From Chryseobacterium sp. OSA05B (GTDB lineage Bacteria; Bacteroidota; Bacteroidia; Flavobacteriales; Weeksellaceae): a DNA stretch of 64,000 nucleotides. Below are positions 19,037 to 28,154 of the stretch, piece after piece. The first letter of the stretch is position 1. Each line of letters begins with the position of its first letter. The notes beneath the pieces are model-generated. The model searched no databases, was not told the origin of the DNA, and saw nothing but the letters and a program-made list of their open reading frames with translations. The stretch is taken from positions 1 to 64,000 of the forward strand of contig NZ_JAHXYH010000001.1 of assembly GCF_019970065.1 (NCBI RefSeq), written 5' to 3'. Made by a program: the position numbers and the translations under genes.

Positions 19037-20053
19037 ATGCAACAGCAAAAAGTAAAAATTTCATCGGCCATCATCTGGATAAGCTCCCTCTTTCTGGGTA
19101 TTTTATCTTCCGTTCCTCAGTTAGCTTCCCATGAATTCAACTGGAAAGAAGCCGCTGTAAATTCGGCAATAACGGCGGCATTTTCCGTGATCATGTGGTA
19201 CCTCAATATTTATCTTTTAAACCGTAGTGCAGGAAAACGCAGACAGGATATTTCGTATTCCAGATTATTAACGGTCTTAGCATTCGGAATGGTCATTATG
19301 TTTGGACTGGCCTGGATCCAGCAGCTTATTTTATCGCATATCAATTTCGGTCCGGTGATGCTGATGGTAGAAGTAAGGGGAATTCTGATTAATTTAGTCT
19401 GTTATATGTTTCTGACTTTGCTTCAGAATAATTATGCAGGACAACAGATACAGCTGGAGCTTGAAAAAGTAAAAAGCGATAATCTGGGTGCCCAATATGA
19501 ATTATTAAAACAACAGGTCAATCCCCATTTTCTGTTCAACAGCCTGAATACCTTAAAATCAATGGCAGAAACCAACGATTCGGAAACGGTGGACTTTGTT
19601 ATCAAACTTTCTGACTTTTACAGATTCACGTTGGAAAGCAGAAAATTAGACCTTATTTCAGTCCGGGAAGAAATGAACATCATTGAAGCATATCTTTTTC
19701 TCCAGAAAGCGCGTTTTGGTGAAGGAATTACATTTACCAACGAACTTAAGCAGGAAGATCTTAAAACACTCATTCCTCCTTTTACGATGCAACTTCTGGT
19801 AGAAAACTGCATCAAGCACAATATTGTATCACAAAGCAAGCCGCTGCACATCAGGATCTACAGTTCGGAGGACAGAATCATTATTGAGAATCCGATCCAG
19901 CGAAAAATCGCGACAGAAGACTCCCTTGGCGTTGGCCTGGATAACATTAAAATGCGTTTCAGACATCTGCTGGAACAGGATATCGAAATTCATTCAGACG
20001 AAAAAATTTTTCAAATAAAACTACCCTTGATCCATGAATATCATCATCATTGA
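19037..20053 (+). CDS. LytS-type sensor histidine kinase
   Basis: A 338-residue kinase with four N-terminal membrane helices (about residues 10-130) and no large periplasmic domain. A coiled linker precedes the His_kinase domain, where QVNPHFLFNSLN places the phospho-accepting His at 164. LLVENCIKHN and the glycine-rich GVGLDNIKMR form the ATP site. It partners the LytTR regulator, whose ATG lies within the last 20 nt of this gene. The signal is unknown. The flanking genes with the shared promoter motif are candidate targets. Confidence 0.92.
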   Translation: MQQQKVKISSAIIWISSLFLGILSSVPQLASHEFNWKEAAVNSAITAAFSVIMWYLNIYLLNRSAGKRRQDISYSRLLTVLAFGMVIMFGLAWIQQLILSHINFGPVMLMVEVRGILINLVCYMFLTLLQNNYAGQQIQLELEKVKSDNLGAQYELLKQQVNPHFLFNSLNTLKSMAETNDSETVDFVIKLSDFYRFTLESRKLDLISVREEMNIIEAYLFLQKARFGEGITFTNELKQEDLKTLIPPFTMQLLVENCIKHNIVSQSKPLHIRIYSSEDRIIIENPIQRKIATEDSLGVGLDNIKMRFRHLLEQDIEIHSDEKIFQIKLPLIHEYHHH

Positions 20054-20795
20054 AGACGAATTTAGAGCGGCAAAGTCCCTTCAGAATCTTATTTTAGATT
20101 TAAAACCGGAATCTAAAATTCTTGGCGTTTATGACAGTATTGAAGCCAGTGTTGAAGCTTTATCAAAAGACATCAGGCCGGATCTTATTTTTATGGATAT
20201 CCAGCTCTCAGACGGTCTTTCATTTGAGATCTTAAAAGCAGTGGATATAACCTGCCCTATCATTTTCTGTACTGCTTTCGATCAATATATGCTGGATGCA
20301 TTCAAAAGCAAGGGAGTGGATTATGTGCTGAAACCTTTTTCCCGTGATGATATTTCGGAAGCTCTGAAAAAAGTTGACGAACTCAGGAAATTCTTCCAAA
20401 AGAATGAACTTCCCGATATTGAATCGCTGCTGCAGAAGATTAGCCAGCCTTCAGGGAAAACAAGTTTTCTTGTTTTTAAAAATCAAAAGTACACCACCAT
20501 TGCCACCGAAAGTGTTGCCTATTTTTATATCCATAATGAAATAACGCATCTTGTCACTTTTGAAAAGGAGCAGTTTCAGCTTTCTCAACCCCTTGGACAG
20601 GTTGCAGAGCAGGTTTCCGGGAAAAAATTTTTCAGAATCAATCGACAGTATCTTGTCAATTTCAAAGCGATAAAGGAAATGGAGCATTACTTTCAGCGTA
20701 AAATTTTGGTTAAACTGATCATTGAAACGCCTGAAAAACTGCTTATCAATAAAGAGAAAACCCACAGTTTCTTCAGCTGGCTGGAGAACCGGTAA
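20034..20795 (+). CDS. LytTR family response regulator
   Basis: A 253-residue regulator with an N-terminal receiver (phospho-accepting Asp55 in FMDIQLSD, switch Lys in LKPFSRDD) and a C-terminal LytTR DNA-binding domain (about residues 150-253, with FFRINRQYLVNF). It overlaps the kinase gene by 20 nt, so they are translated together. The two promoters that share the CCTTTCAATTTGTCCGG motif lie on either side of this pair. Confidence 0.93.
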   Translation: MNIIIIEDEFRAAKSLQNLILDLKPESKILGVYDSIEASVEALSKDIRPDLIFMDIQLSDGLSFEILKAVDITCPIIFCTAFDQYMLDAFKSKGVDYVLKPFSRDDISEALKKVDELRKFFQKNELPDIESLLQKISQPSGKTSFLVFKNQKYTTIATESVAYFYIHNEITHLVTFEKEQFQLSQPLGQVAEQVSGKKFFRINRQYLVNFKAIKEMEHYFQRKILVKLIIETPEKLLINKEKTHSFFSWLENR

Positions 20796-20832
20796 CCTCT
20801 CAAATCTTAGACCTGAATATTTTCCGGGTTCG

Positions 20833-20896
20833 CCTTTCAATTTGTCCGGCTGACCCTTTTTTATATTCTTTCGCGCTTACTGAGCAACTACTTTTG
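20833..20896 (+). promoter_or_regulatory. Shared upstream motif plus -7 box, copy B
   Basis: CCTTTCAATTTGTCCGG (20833-20849) is followed by CTGACC, and TACTTTTG is at 20889-20896. Sequence and 56-bp spacing are the same as in copy A at 17312-17375. The ATG of the DUF1223 gene follows 17 nt after the box. Confidence 0.7.
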
Positions 20897-20913
20897 AATC
20901 AAAATTAAAAGAA

Positions 20914-21690
20914 ATGATTCTTAAAAACCTCTTAACCGTAAGCGCTTTTACGGTCTTCATGTTCGCAGCTTCTGCATTCATACAGAAAGACGAAATTAAA
21001 ACAACCTCTAAAGACACAGCACCTGACAACAATGGCTTTGCAGTTTTGGAACTTTTTACTTCAGAAGGCTGTTCAAGCTGTCCTCCCGCAGATGACCTGA
21101 TGGGACAGATCCAGAAAGAATACAAAGACCAACCGGTTTACATCCTTTCTTATCATGTAGACTACTGGAACCGTCTCGGGTGGAAAGACAGGTTCAGCAG
21201 TGCTGAAAATTCACAACGGCAACAAGCGTACAGCCGGCTTCTCAAATCACAAACTTACACACCACAATTGGTTGTGAATGGAAAAAATGAGTTTGTAGGT
21301 TCTGACCGAAACGCCATAGAAAACGCGATTCAAAAGGTTATTCCTGATTCTAAAAATACTTCTATAAACCTTTCCGCAGCTGTCTCACAAAAAGCAATCA
21401 CCGTTAGTTTTAAAACAACTCAAGCTGATTCTCAAAGTAAATTAATGATTAATCTGGTTGAAAAGAAATCATCCACTCAGGTGAATGGCGGAGAAAATGA
21501 AGGGCATCGGCTGCTGCACTGGCAGATTGTGCATAAGCAAGAACATATCTCACTGAAAGATCATCCGGAAGGAACTTTGAATTTTACACTTCCAGAAAAC
21601 TTCTCTCCGGATAACTGGGAAATCATTGGATTTATTCAGAATCCTAAAAACGGAATTATTTCTGGAGCATCCAAGGCTATCATTCAGTAA
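20914..21690 (+). CDS. DUF1223 thioredoxin-fold protein
   Basis: A 258-residue exported protein with a hydrophobic N-terminus (about residues 5-23). The DUF1223 signature is clear: LELFTSEGCSSCPPAD with a CxxC pair at Cys53/Cys56, then HVDYWNRLGWKDRFSS and YTPQLVVNG. The fold is thioredoxin-like and a periplasmic thiol-redox role is likely, but no substrate is established. Its promoter repeats the motif found upstream of the haem protein gene. Confidence 0.88.
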   Translation: MILKNLLTVSAFTVFMFAASAFIQKDEIKTTSKDTAPDNNGFAVLELFTSEGCSSCPPADDLMGQIQKEYKDQPVYILSYHVDYWNRLGWKDRFSSAENSQRQQAYSRLLKSQTYTPQLVVNGKNEFVGSDRNAIENAIQKVIPDSKNTSINLSAAVSQKAITVSFKTTQADSQSKLMINLVEKKSSTQVNGGENEGHRLLHWQIVHKQEHISLKDHPEGTLNFTLPENFSPDNWEIIGFIQNPKNGIISGASKAIIQ

Positions 21691-21734
21691 AATAGGTTAA
21701 AAATCATCATCCAACGAGTATAAACAATTGTTGG

Positions 21735-21868
21735 AGAATCACAAAGGCGCTAAGCTTTATCTAATTGAAAAATATTTTAAGGCGCTAGAAAATTAAAAAT
21801 TTTCAGCAGGGAATAGATAATGAAAACGTCTTACAGCATACAGTTTCTCCTAAATTTGGCGCCTTTTC
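21735..21868. repeat. MITE-like inverted-repeat element M1 (CACAAAGGCGC ends)
   Basis: The left end CACAAAGGCGCTAAGCTT is mirrored at the right by AAATTTGGCGCCTTTTCG. The inside is AT-rich without a gene. It belongs, by its end sequence, to the same group as elements at 36108-36265, 46849-46999 and 63826-63998. Confidence 0.5.
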
Positions 21869-21922
21869 GATAACTAAGAAAAAATCATTCAAACAACAAC
21901 AAAACTTAAAATAATAAAAACA

Positions 21923-22315
21923 ATGAAAACAAAAACAACAAAAATCATCTACTGGTCAGGCATTATTTTCATGTCATTATGGTTCGGTGCCAGCGGTTTC
22001 TTTGAACTGACCAAAAATCCAGTGGTATGGGACATTACCCAACAACTTGGCTATCCGCCCCATTTCATCTACATTCTTGGTGTTTTTAAATTATCCGGAA
22101 TCCTAGTACTTCTTATTCCCAATCGTTTATTAAGGCTTAAAGAATGGGTATTTGCAGGAATGTTTTTTGATATCATCTTTGCCTTCTTTTCAAAAATTGC
22201 CGTACTTGGTTTTGCAGCAACAACAGATGCTATTATCGCTTTTACGGTACTTTCTGTAACGTACATCATGTTCAGAAAACTGTATACACATGAACTGATA
22301 TTTGGAGAAGCTTAG
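21923..22315 (+). CDS. DoxX family membrane protein
   Basis: A 130-residue protein with four membrane helices. YWSGIIFMSLWFGASGFFEL, the LGVFKLSGILVLLIPNRL helix and a C-terminal helix fit DoxX. It follows the DUF1223 gene by 230 bp, with a MITE-like element between, so cotranscription is uncertain. DoxX proteins are associated with thiol/redox partners, which fits the neighbour, but this is an inference. Confidence 0.75.
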   Translation: MKTKTTKIIYWSGIIFMSLWFGASGFFELTKNPVVWDITQQLGYPPHFIYILGVFKLSGILVLLIPNRLLRLKEWVFAGMFFDIIFAFFSKIAVLGFAATTDAIIAFTVLSVTYIMFRKLYTHELIFGEA

Positions 22316-22626
22316 CAGGAATTTCACCTCTAAACGGATCAATTGATAAGTTAGAAATTCAGAATTGCACACTTCTTCTGTTTTTTAGTAAGGAAGAAAA
22401 AGCTAAAATTTGTCAAGCATTCAACTTATCAATGATCATTTAAGAGTTATAGAAAAAAATTTATGTTCCCCCAATCAGATGACTGTATGCCTTATTCATT
22501 TTCTACTTTACGTTGCTTTGGTTGGGGAATTTTTCAATCAATAAATCCTCCCGGAAATGAGAGGATTTTATTTTTAAATGATATCGTAGAAAACTTAAGT
22601 TAAGCTTATTGATACTCCTTGTTCCG
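22316..22626. other. Spacer with long inverted repeat
   Basis: No gene was seen. Arms at 22337-22352 and 22423-22437 (GATCAATTGATAAGTT against AACTTATCAATGATC) could form a hairpin about 100 nt long. A terminator-like hairpin follows at 22543-22574. Confidence 0.5.
22543..22574 (+). terminator. Terminator-like hairpin
   Basis: AAATCCTC and GAGGATTT flank a 10-nt loop and are followed by TATTTTT. It is positioned to end plus-strand transcription from the DoxX gene before the convergent hydrolase gene. Confidence 0.65.
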
Positions 22627-23619
22627 TTAATTCATGAAACTCTCCGGAATCCATTCATAGGCTGTATCTTTTTTCCTTGTAAAGCCGAGTCCCGGCCATG
22701 GAAGATGATAGGCAAATGCTTTGGTCTTTGTTTCCGCCAGCTGCTGAAGAAGTTTCTTACGGGAGTCCGTAGCGATATCCAAATCGGTATCTCCTGAAAA
22801 TCCCCATTCGGGATGTGGGAAAAGAATGACATCAGAATGGATCAGATCTGCCATATAGATCAGTCTTTCATTTCCTGAAGAAATCGTCATGATGGTAAGT
22901 CCCGGCGTATGTCCCGGAGCAAGCTGAAAATTGAAATGATCATATAATGGCTTTTTAAAGTCATAAAACTTCAGTTTTGGACGAATCGTTTTCAGGATAT
23001 TCTGAAGAGGAGGAATCACTTGGTTAAGAAATTCCGGTTCGTTTTTTAAAAAGCTGTTTTTAAAATCTTTAAGGGAAGCCTGAAGCCAAAAATCATGCTC
23101 GATCTTTGAAATATATAAATCTGCATTCGGGAAAACCAGATTATTCTGCTTGTCCACCACTCCACCGATGTGATCCGGGTGAGCATGGGAAATAAAAACA
23201 TCGGTAATATCTTTAGGTGAAAATCCTGCTTTCTGAAGACTTTTCAAAAGGAAACCTGTTCTTTCATCCGCAAAAATCCCCATTCCGGCATCCAGTAAAA
23301 TCAGTCGGTTCTTTGTTTTAACGAGCAGCAGGTTCATCGCCATGTCGACATAATCATCGGGACGGAAATGATCTCTGAGAAGTTTTTTTAATTGAGGAAC
23401 ATCTGCCCGAGGAGAAAATGTATCAACGTTTTTTTCGTGAATGTATCCGTCGGTAAGAATATACAGATCCAGTTCTCCAAGTTTAATCTTTTTAAATGCT
23501 GAAAGATCATCCTCCGAATGGGGTAAAACCTGCTGTGTTCCGGCAAAAACATCAGAAAAAGGGACAAAACTTAATGCTCCTGCGAGGAGTCCGTTTCTTA
23601 AAAGTTCTCTTCTGTTCAT
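22627..23619 (-). CDS. Exported MBL-fold metallo-hydrolase
   Basis: A 330-residue metallo-beta-lactamase-fold hydrolase. The zinc motif HAHPDH is at residues 145-150, with later ligands in LAPGHTPG and MADLIHSD. The N-terminus MNRRELLRNGLLAGALSF resembles a Tat signal, suggesting export as a folded, metal-loaded enzyme. I start at the ATG ending at 23619; the upstream extension lacks signal features. Close relatives include quorum-quenching lactonases and hydrolases of unknown substrate. It is followed upstream by the aldo/keto reductase gene. Confidence 0.82.
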   Translation of the reverse strand: MNRRELLRNGLLAGALSFVPFSDVFAGTQQVLPHSEDDLSAFKKIKLGELDLYILTDGYIHEKNVDTFSPRADVPQLKKLLRDHFRPDDYVDMAMNLLLVKTKNRLILLDAGMGIFADERTGFLLKSLQKAGFSPKDITDVFISHAHPDHIGGVVDKQNNLVFPNADLYISKIEHDFWLQASLKDFKNSFLKNEPEFLNQVIPPLQNILKTIRPKLKFYDFKKPLYDHFNFQLAPGHTPGLTIMTISSGNERLIYMADLIHSDVILFPHPEWGFSGDTDLDIATDSRKKLLQQLAETKTKAFAYHLPWPGLGFTRKKDTAYEWIPESFMN

Positions 23620-23687
23620 AATTGAATAGGTGATTATTAATATTCCGGATTGCTGAAAAGTCATCAGGAATCCGGAAATATTATATT

Positions 23688-24689
23688 TTAGTTATTGACT
23701 AATTTCATAGAACCTTCTGTATACCTTTCACCAACGTTAGGATATTTTTTAAGAAGTGAATCAATCGTTTCCAGATCAGACTTTGAAAGATCGATATTCA
23801 CCGCAGCAATATTTTCTTCCAGATATTTGATGCGTTTAGTTCCCGGAATCGGAATGATATCTTCTCCCTGATTCAGCACCCATGCTAAGGCAAGCTGGGT
23901 TCCTTTTACTCCTTTAGATTCGGCAAATTCATTGATTTCTCTTGCCAGATTTCTGTTGTTCTCAAGATATTCTTCCTGATAACGCGGAAGGGTCTTTCTG
24001 AAATCTTCATCACCGAAATTCTGTACTTCATTGATATTTGCGAAAAGGCCTCTAGCCAGTGGAGAATAAGGAACCAACGTAATTCCAAGCTCTCTGATCG
24101 TCGGAAGTATATCATTTTCTACATCTTTCGTCAGGATGGAATATTCTGACTGTAAAGCTGTAATCGGATGAATTTTATTCGCTTTTCTGATGGATTCCGC
24201 AGAAGCTTCTGATAATCCCAGGTATTTTACTTTTCCTTCTTTAACCAGTTCTGCCATCGCTTCAACTGTTTCTTCTACCGGAATATTCGGGTCTACCCTG
24301 TGCGCATAATACAGGTCAATGGTATCGATTTTCAGTCTCTGAAGGCTTAAATCAACAGCCTGTCTGATCCATTCGGGTGAGCCGTCAAAATACGTTCCGG
24401 GAGCTCCGCTGTGACTTGGTTTTCCGTCTTTAAATCTGAATCCGAATTTGGTCGCGATAAAGACCTTGTCTCTGTTGGGAACCAGAACTTTTGAAATTAA
24501 CTTTTCATTTTCTCCGGCGGCGTACATGTCTGCCGTATCCCAGAAATTTACACCTAAGTCCAGTGCCTTGTGAAGCGTACTGATACTTTCCTGTTCATCT
24601 GCCGGGCCATAGGCAAAGCTCATTCCCATACATCCTAAACCTACTGCAGATAACTGCTCTCCTGTGTTTCCTAATTTTCTGAATTTCAT
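23688..24689 (-). CDS. Aldo/keto reductase
   Basis: A 333-residue AKR of the YhdN/AKR11-13-like group. The catalytic tetrad is visible: Asp51 and Tyr56 in DTADMY, Lys81 in IATKFGF, and His130 in YYAHRVD. The C-terminal IPIPGTKRIKYLEEN binds NADPH. It likely reduces aldehydes or ketones. An AraC-family regulator gene lies 88 bp upstream on the same strand, the usual arrangement for control of this kind of gene. Confidence 0.9.
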   Translation of the reverse strand: MKFRKLGNTGEQLSAVGLGCMGMSFAYGPADEQESISTLHKALDLGVNFWDTADMYAAGENEKLISKVLVPNRDKVFIATKFGFRFKDGKPSHSGAPGTYFDGSPEWIRQAVDLSLQRLKIDTIDLYYAHRVDPNIPVEETVEAMAELVKEGKVKYLGLSEASAESIRKANKIHPITALQSEYSILTKDVENDILPTIRELGITLVPYSPLARGLFANINEVQNFGDEDFRKTLPRYQEEYLENNRNLAREINEFAESKGVKGTQLALAWVLNQGEDIIPIPGTKRIKYLEENIAAVNIDLSKSDLETIDSLLKKYPNVGERYTEGSMKLVNN

Positions 24690-24777
24690 AATGGGTTGTG
24701 ATTTTAAATTGATAAGACAAAATTAGAATAAGAATAAGCCCTACACTCTATAGAATTCAAACCAAGAATTATAAAAT

Positions 24778-25683
24778 TCAAACAACTTCCGTTCTGATGG
24801 CGTTGGGAGCCATTCCGGTCTGTTTTTTAAAGAAATTGGTAAAGTAAGCCGGTTCTTCAAATCCTAATCCGTAGGCAATCTCAGAAATGTTCCAATCAGT
24901 ATGTTTCAGCAGTGCCGTGGCTTCCTGAACAATCCTTGAAGCGATCTGTTGGCTCGTAGTCTTTCCTGTCATTTCTTTCACAGAACGGTTTAACGAATTT
25001 ACGTGAATGGAAAGGCTCTGCGCATAATCATTGGGGGTCTTCAGTTTCAGAAATGCTTCAGGGCTGTCAATGGGAAACTGCCTTTCCAACAGTTCCATAA
25101 ATAATGAAGCAACACGCTGGGATGCGTTCTGATAGGGCTCAAAGTTATCAGCAGGATGCATTTTCATGGTTTCATGAATCATAAGATGAAGACAGGCACG
25201 AAGCATATCATACTTATGCATGTATTCGGATTCGATCTCTTTCATCATTTTGATAAAAAGATCCGAAATGGTTTTCTGCTGCTCTTCATCCACAAAAAAC
25301 ATGGGAGTTCCGCCAATTTTAAACAGCTGAGAATCCTGGAGATTTCCCAGACGTGTTCCGTTTTGTAAAAACTGGTCTGTAAAGAGGCAAAACCATCCTG
25401 TCTGATCCTCGTCATCCGCTTCCCACGAGTATGGAACTACAGGATTTGAGAACAAAAGTGCCGGACGGTCTACATAGATCCATTTGTCTGCATAATGAAG
25501 CTTTCCTTTTCCGATAATGAGTGATATTTTGTAATAATCCCTTCTGCTGTAAGGGGTTATCAGTGAACAACTTTCGCGTGTAAACACGTTAAAATGCCCT
25601 ATCCCGGGAGTTCTGACAGCTTCCAGTCTTTCCACAGATGCATTCCGTAAATAAAATCCCTGTATTGTTTCTTTAGATTCCAT
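24778..25683 (-). CDS. AraC family transcriptional regulator
   Basis: A 301-residue regulator with an N-terminal cupin-like sensing domain (ITPYSRRDYYKISLIIGKGKL region) and a C-terminal double helix-turn-helix (about residues 195-300; LKHTDWNISEIAYGLGFEEPAYFTNFFKK is diagnostic in parts). The ATG ends at 25683. It is directly upstream of the aldo/keto reductase and exported hydrolase genes, its likely targets. Confidence 0.9.
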   Translation of the reverse strand: MESKETIQGFYLRNASVERLEAVRTPGIGHFNVFTRESCSLITPYSRRDYYKISLIIGKGKLHYADKWIYVDRPALLFSNPVVPYSWEADDEDQTGWFCLFTDQFLQNGTRLGNLQDSQLFKIGGTPMFFVDEEQQKTISDLFIKMMKEIESEYMHKYDMLRACLHLMIHETMKMHPADNFEPYQNASQRVASLFMELLERQFPIDSPEAFLKLKTPNDYAQSLSIHVNSLNRSVKEMTGKTTSQQIASRIVQEATALLKHTDWNISEIAYGLGFEEPAYFTNFFKKQTGMAPNAIRTEVV

Positions 25684-25803
25684 ACCACTAAGTTATAAAA
25701 TTCAAACAAATAAAAAACAGGATTGATACAGATGATCGATATAATAAAAAATGGCCGGCAAAACGCCAGCCATCCAAGATTGTATGTATAGTTAATCCCT
25801 GAT

Positions 25804-26223
25804 CTAGTGATGATGTCCGTTTTTCTTCTCCATTTTGTACACTTTGTTCTTTTTGGCCTTGCTTTTCTTGTAGTTATTTTTGTTTCGGTTGTAAACGGCT
25901 ACAGGATTCTGACCTTTGTAATAATTCTTTTTGAACTTGGTATATTTTTCCCTTCCTAGTATTCTTTCAATTTCATAATACCGGTCTTCTCTCCATCTGT
26001 CCGGCTGGCTTACATAGGCCCTGTTCCAGGAATCATAATCGCGGTATCTGTCATTTAAGGCATTCAGCTGATTGGTCTGAGTCACAGAAAGCAGAAGATC
26101 TGCTGCCACATTCTGCCAGTTGATATCTGTAATACTTCTTCTGTAATCGATATAATAATCTGACTGTGCATAGCTGAGGCTGAAAGTTCCTGCAAGCATT
26201 AATGCTATCATTATTTTTTTCAT
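25804..26223 (-). CDS. Small secreted basic protein, unknown function
   Basis: A 139-residue protein with a signal peptide (FSLSYAQ cleavage region). It has a Tyr/Arg/Asp-rich middle (YYIDYRRSITDINW, YRDYDSWNRAYV) and a Lys/Asn-rich tail ending in three His. The tail may bind polyanions or metal. No family is recognised beyond similar Chryseobacterium proteins. It is monocistronic on the minus strand. Confidence 0.6.
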   Translation of the reverse strand: MKKIMIALMLAGTFSLSYAQSDYYIDYRRSITDINWQNVAADLLLSVTQTNQLNALNDRYRDYDSWNRAYVSQPDRWREDRYYEIERILGREKYTKFKKNYYKGQNPVAVYNRNKNNYKKSKAKKNKVYKMEKKNGHHH

Positions 26224-26621
26224 CTTTAGTCCTATTTTTGGTTAAGTGCTTTAACATAGTCAATTAAAATGCCAAGTTCACAATGTATCTTCCCAATCTT
26301 TGTTAAAAACCACAAAAACAGGTTCAATTATTACTTAAAATACATAGTAAAAGACTCAATCATAAGCGATAAGAGGTCTACAAACAGATAAAAATTCCAT
26401 ACATCATAATACTCAAAAAACTCTATAACTCTCGAACCCTCTGACTCTTTCATTCTCCTAAAATTTCGTTAAGTTTCCCGAAAACTCATGTTTTATATTA
26501 TTTTAATTTGTAATTTTAAGAGTGAGAAGTATGCATACGTAAGGTTTGTAATGTCGAGGGACTGTTAGATTGCTTTATCCATTCAATAAAGCAAGTCATT
26601 TTTTAACTAATCAAATTTTTA
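26224..26621. other. Spacer with degenerate heptads
   Basis: No gene was seen in these 398 bp between divergent genes. 26419-26460 reads as 7-mers (AACTCTA, TAACTCT, CGAACCC, TCTGACT, CTTTCAT, TCTCCTA). CGAACCC also appears in the tract at 11742. Confidence 0.5.
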
Positions 26622-26915
26622 ATGATTATGGAAAATATAAAGTTTGAGATATCTCCTTATCAGGATGAACTGCAACTATTACTGGACGGAGAAAAGGCCG
26701 GATATATGTCAATAAAAATTGATGGAAGGCTGCTGATCGTTTATTACACAAAAATCATTGAAGAACGTGAAGGCCATGGATACGCCAAAATGCTTCTGGA
26801 CGAACTGGTTCGTTACTCTGAAGAAAAAGATCTTCTGGTAGATCCGGAATGTGATTTTGTGCGCCAGCAGTTTGAAAATCATCCTACCCGGTACAAAGAT
26901 ATCTGGCATGCCTGA
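26622..26915 (+). CDS. GNAT-like N-acetyltransferase (YjdJ type)
   Basis: A 97-residue compact acetyltransferase-fold protein. TKIIEEREGHGYAKMLLDELV forms the acetyl-CoA site, and CDFVRQQFENHPTRYKDIW is the signature of this short family. The substrate is unknown. Translation may begin at 26622 or at the ATG two codons later (26628). It converges with the hydrolase gene that ends at 26917. Confidence 0.8.
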   Translation: MIMENIKFEISPYQDELQLLLDGEKAGYMSIKIDGRLLIVYYTKIIEEREGHGYAKMLLDELVRYSEEKDLLVDPECDFVRQQFENHPTRYKDIWHA

Positions 26916-26916
26916 A

Positions 26917-28017
26917 TCAGTCTTCCCACCAGTTGCTGAACTGATAGTGAGTATGATTCATATCCACTACTTCCCCGATCATTGGGGTAAGGATATTGAG
27001 TCCTTTTTCTTTTCCTAAACCTGTCACTTTCTGGAGCGGCTCATTCCATGGATGAAGAGCCAGCGCAAATTTTGATGAGTGGACAGGAATACTATGTTTG
27101 GCTTTAAGATCAATGGCTGCCTGGATCACGTCTTCAGGCAGCGCGTGGATATACCGCCATGCTTCATCATACTGTCCGTTTTCAAGAACAGCATAATCAA
27201 AAGGTCCGAATTGTTCACCAATCATTTTGAAATGAGAATCGTAGCCGCTGTCACCACCTAAAAATATTTTTTTCGTAGGAGTTTCAAGAACATAGGAAGT
27301 CCACAGGGTATTGTTCTGTTTTATTTTTCGCCCGGAAAAATGTCTCGCCGGTGTAAAAGTAATTTTCAGATTATTTTTTAAAAGAACTGCTGTACCCCAC
27401 TCTTCTTCGATCAGGTTTTCTTCTGCATAGCCCCATCTTTCAAGGTGTGCACCAGCTCCCAGTGGTACAATAGCCTTTTCGGTTCTGTCTCTTATCGATT
27501 TCACAGTCGGATAATCCAAATGGTCGAAATGATCATGTGTGATGATCAGATAATCCAGATCAGGAATATCTTCCGGTTTAAACAAATCAGAACCTTTAAA
27601 TGCTTTGTTAAAATATTTGAATGGTGAACCGTACAGGCTCAGCACAGGATCTACCAGAAAAGACACACCATCAGTCTGCAGATAATAGGATGAATGGCCC
27701 AGCCAGATGAAGACATCCTGATCTTTCCGGATTCTTTTCAAATCTGTATGAATGGCGGGAATATTTTTGAGAGGCTTGAGCAACGGATCTTTTTTGCCCA
27801 AAATAAAATCGTAAGTAACCTTTATGGGACTGTACCCTTCAGTAATGGAAGGCGTATGACTGATGTTACGGAACTGTCTGTTTTTGTAGAGTTTTGACTG
27901 TCTTATACGTTCCAGTCTTTTTCCTTTGGGAGCTGCTCCGAAATCGGGCCTATTCATCACCAAAAGATAAATGGTCACTAAAAGAATGACTGTAAAAATC
28001 AGGTATAGCATCTGCAT
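26917..28017 (-). CDS. Membrane-anchored MBL-fold hydrolase (UlaG/NAPE-PLD-like)
   Basis: A 366-residue protein with one N-terminal membrane helix (IFTVILLVTIYLLV) and an MBL domain. The motifs WLGHSSYYLQTDG, VDPVL, ITHDHFDHLDY, FTPARHFSGR and LGGDSGYD match the N-acyl-phosphatidylethanolamine phospholipase D-like branch. A lipid or phosphodiester substrate is possible but unproven. I start at the ATG ending at 28017; an upstream TTG is possible. Confidence 0.85.
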   Translation of the reverse strand: MQMLYLIFTVILLVTIYLLVMNRPDFGAAPKGKRLERIRQSKLYKNRQFRNISHTPSITEGYSPIKVTYDFILGKKDPLLKPLKNIPAIHTDLKRIRKDQDVFIWLGHSSYYLQTDGVSFLVDPVLSLYGSPFKYFNKAFKGSDLFKPEDIPDLDYLIITHDHFDHLDYPTVKSIRDRTEKAIVPLGAGAHLERWGYAEENLIEEEWGTAVLLKNNLKITFTPARHFSGRKIKQNNTLWTSYVLETPTKKIFLGGDSGYDSHFKMIGEQFGPFDYAVLENGQYDEAWRYIHALPEDVIQAAIDLKAKHSIPVHSSKFALALHPWNEPLQKVTGLGKEKGLNILTPMIGEVVDMNHTHYQFSNWWED

Positions 28018-28154
28018 CGAAATAAGCGTCAAAGGTATTGACTTTTGGTCTCACTTGGAAAACTCAACGGTTTTTTAACTTAATTTATAAAGCTTTCTGA
28101 ATAATTTATTATTTATTTAAATTAAAATAATCTCAAACTTTTTAACTTAGCAGA

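Noticed and set aside
22627-23619. Metallo-beta-lactamase resistance gene
   Set aside because: It has the fold but is a longer Tat-like exported hydrolase of a different branch.
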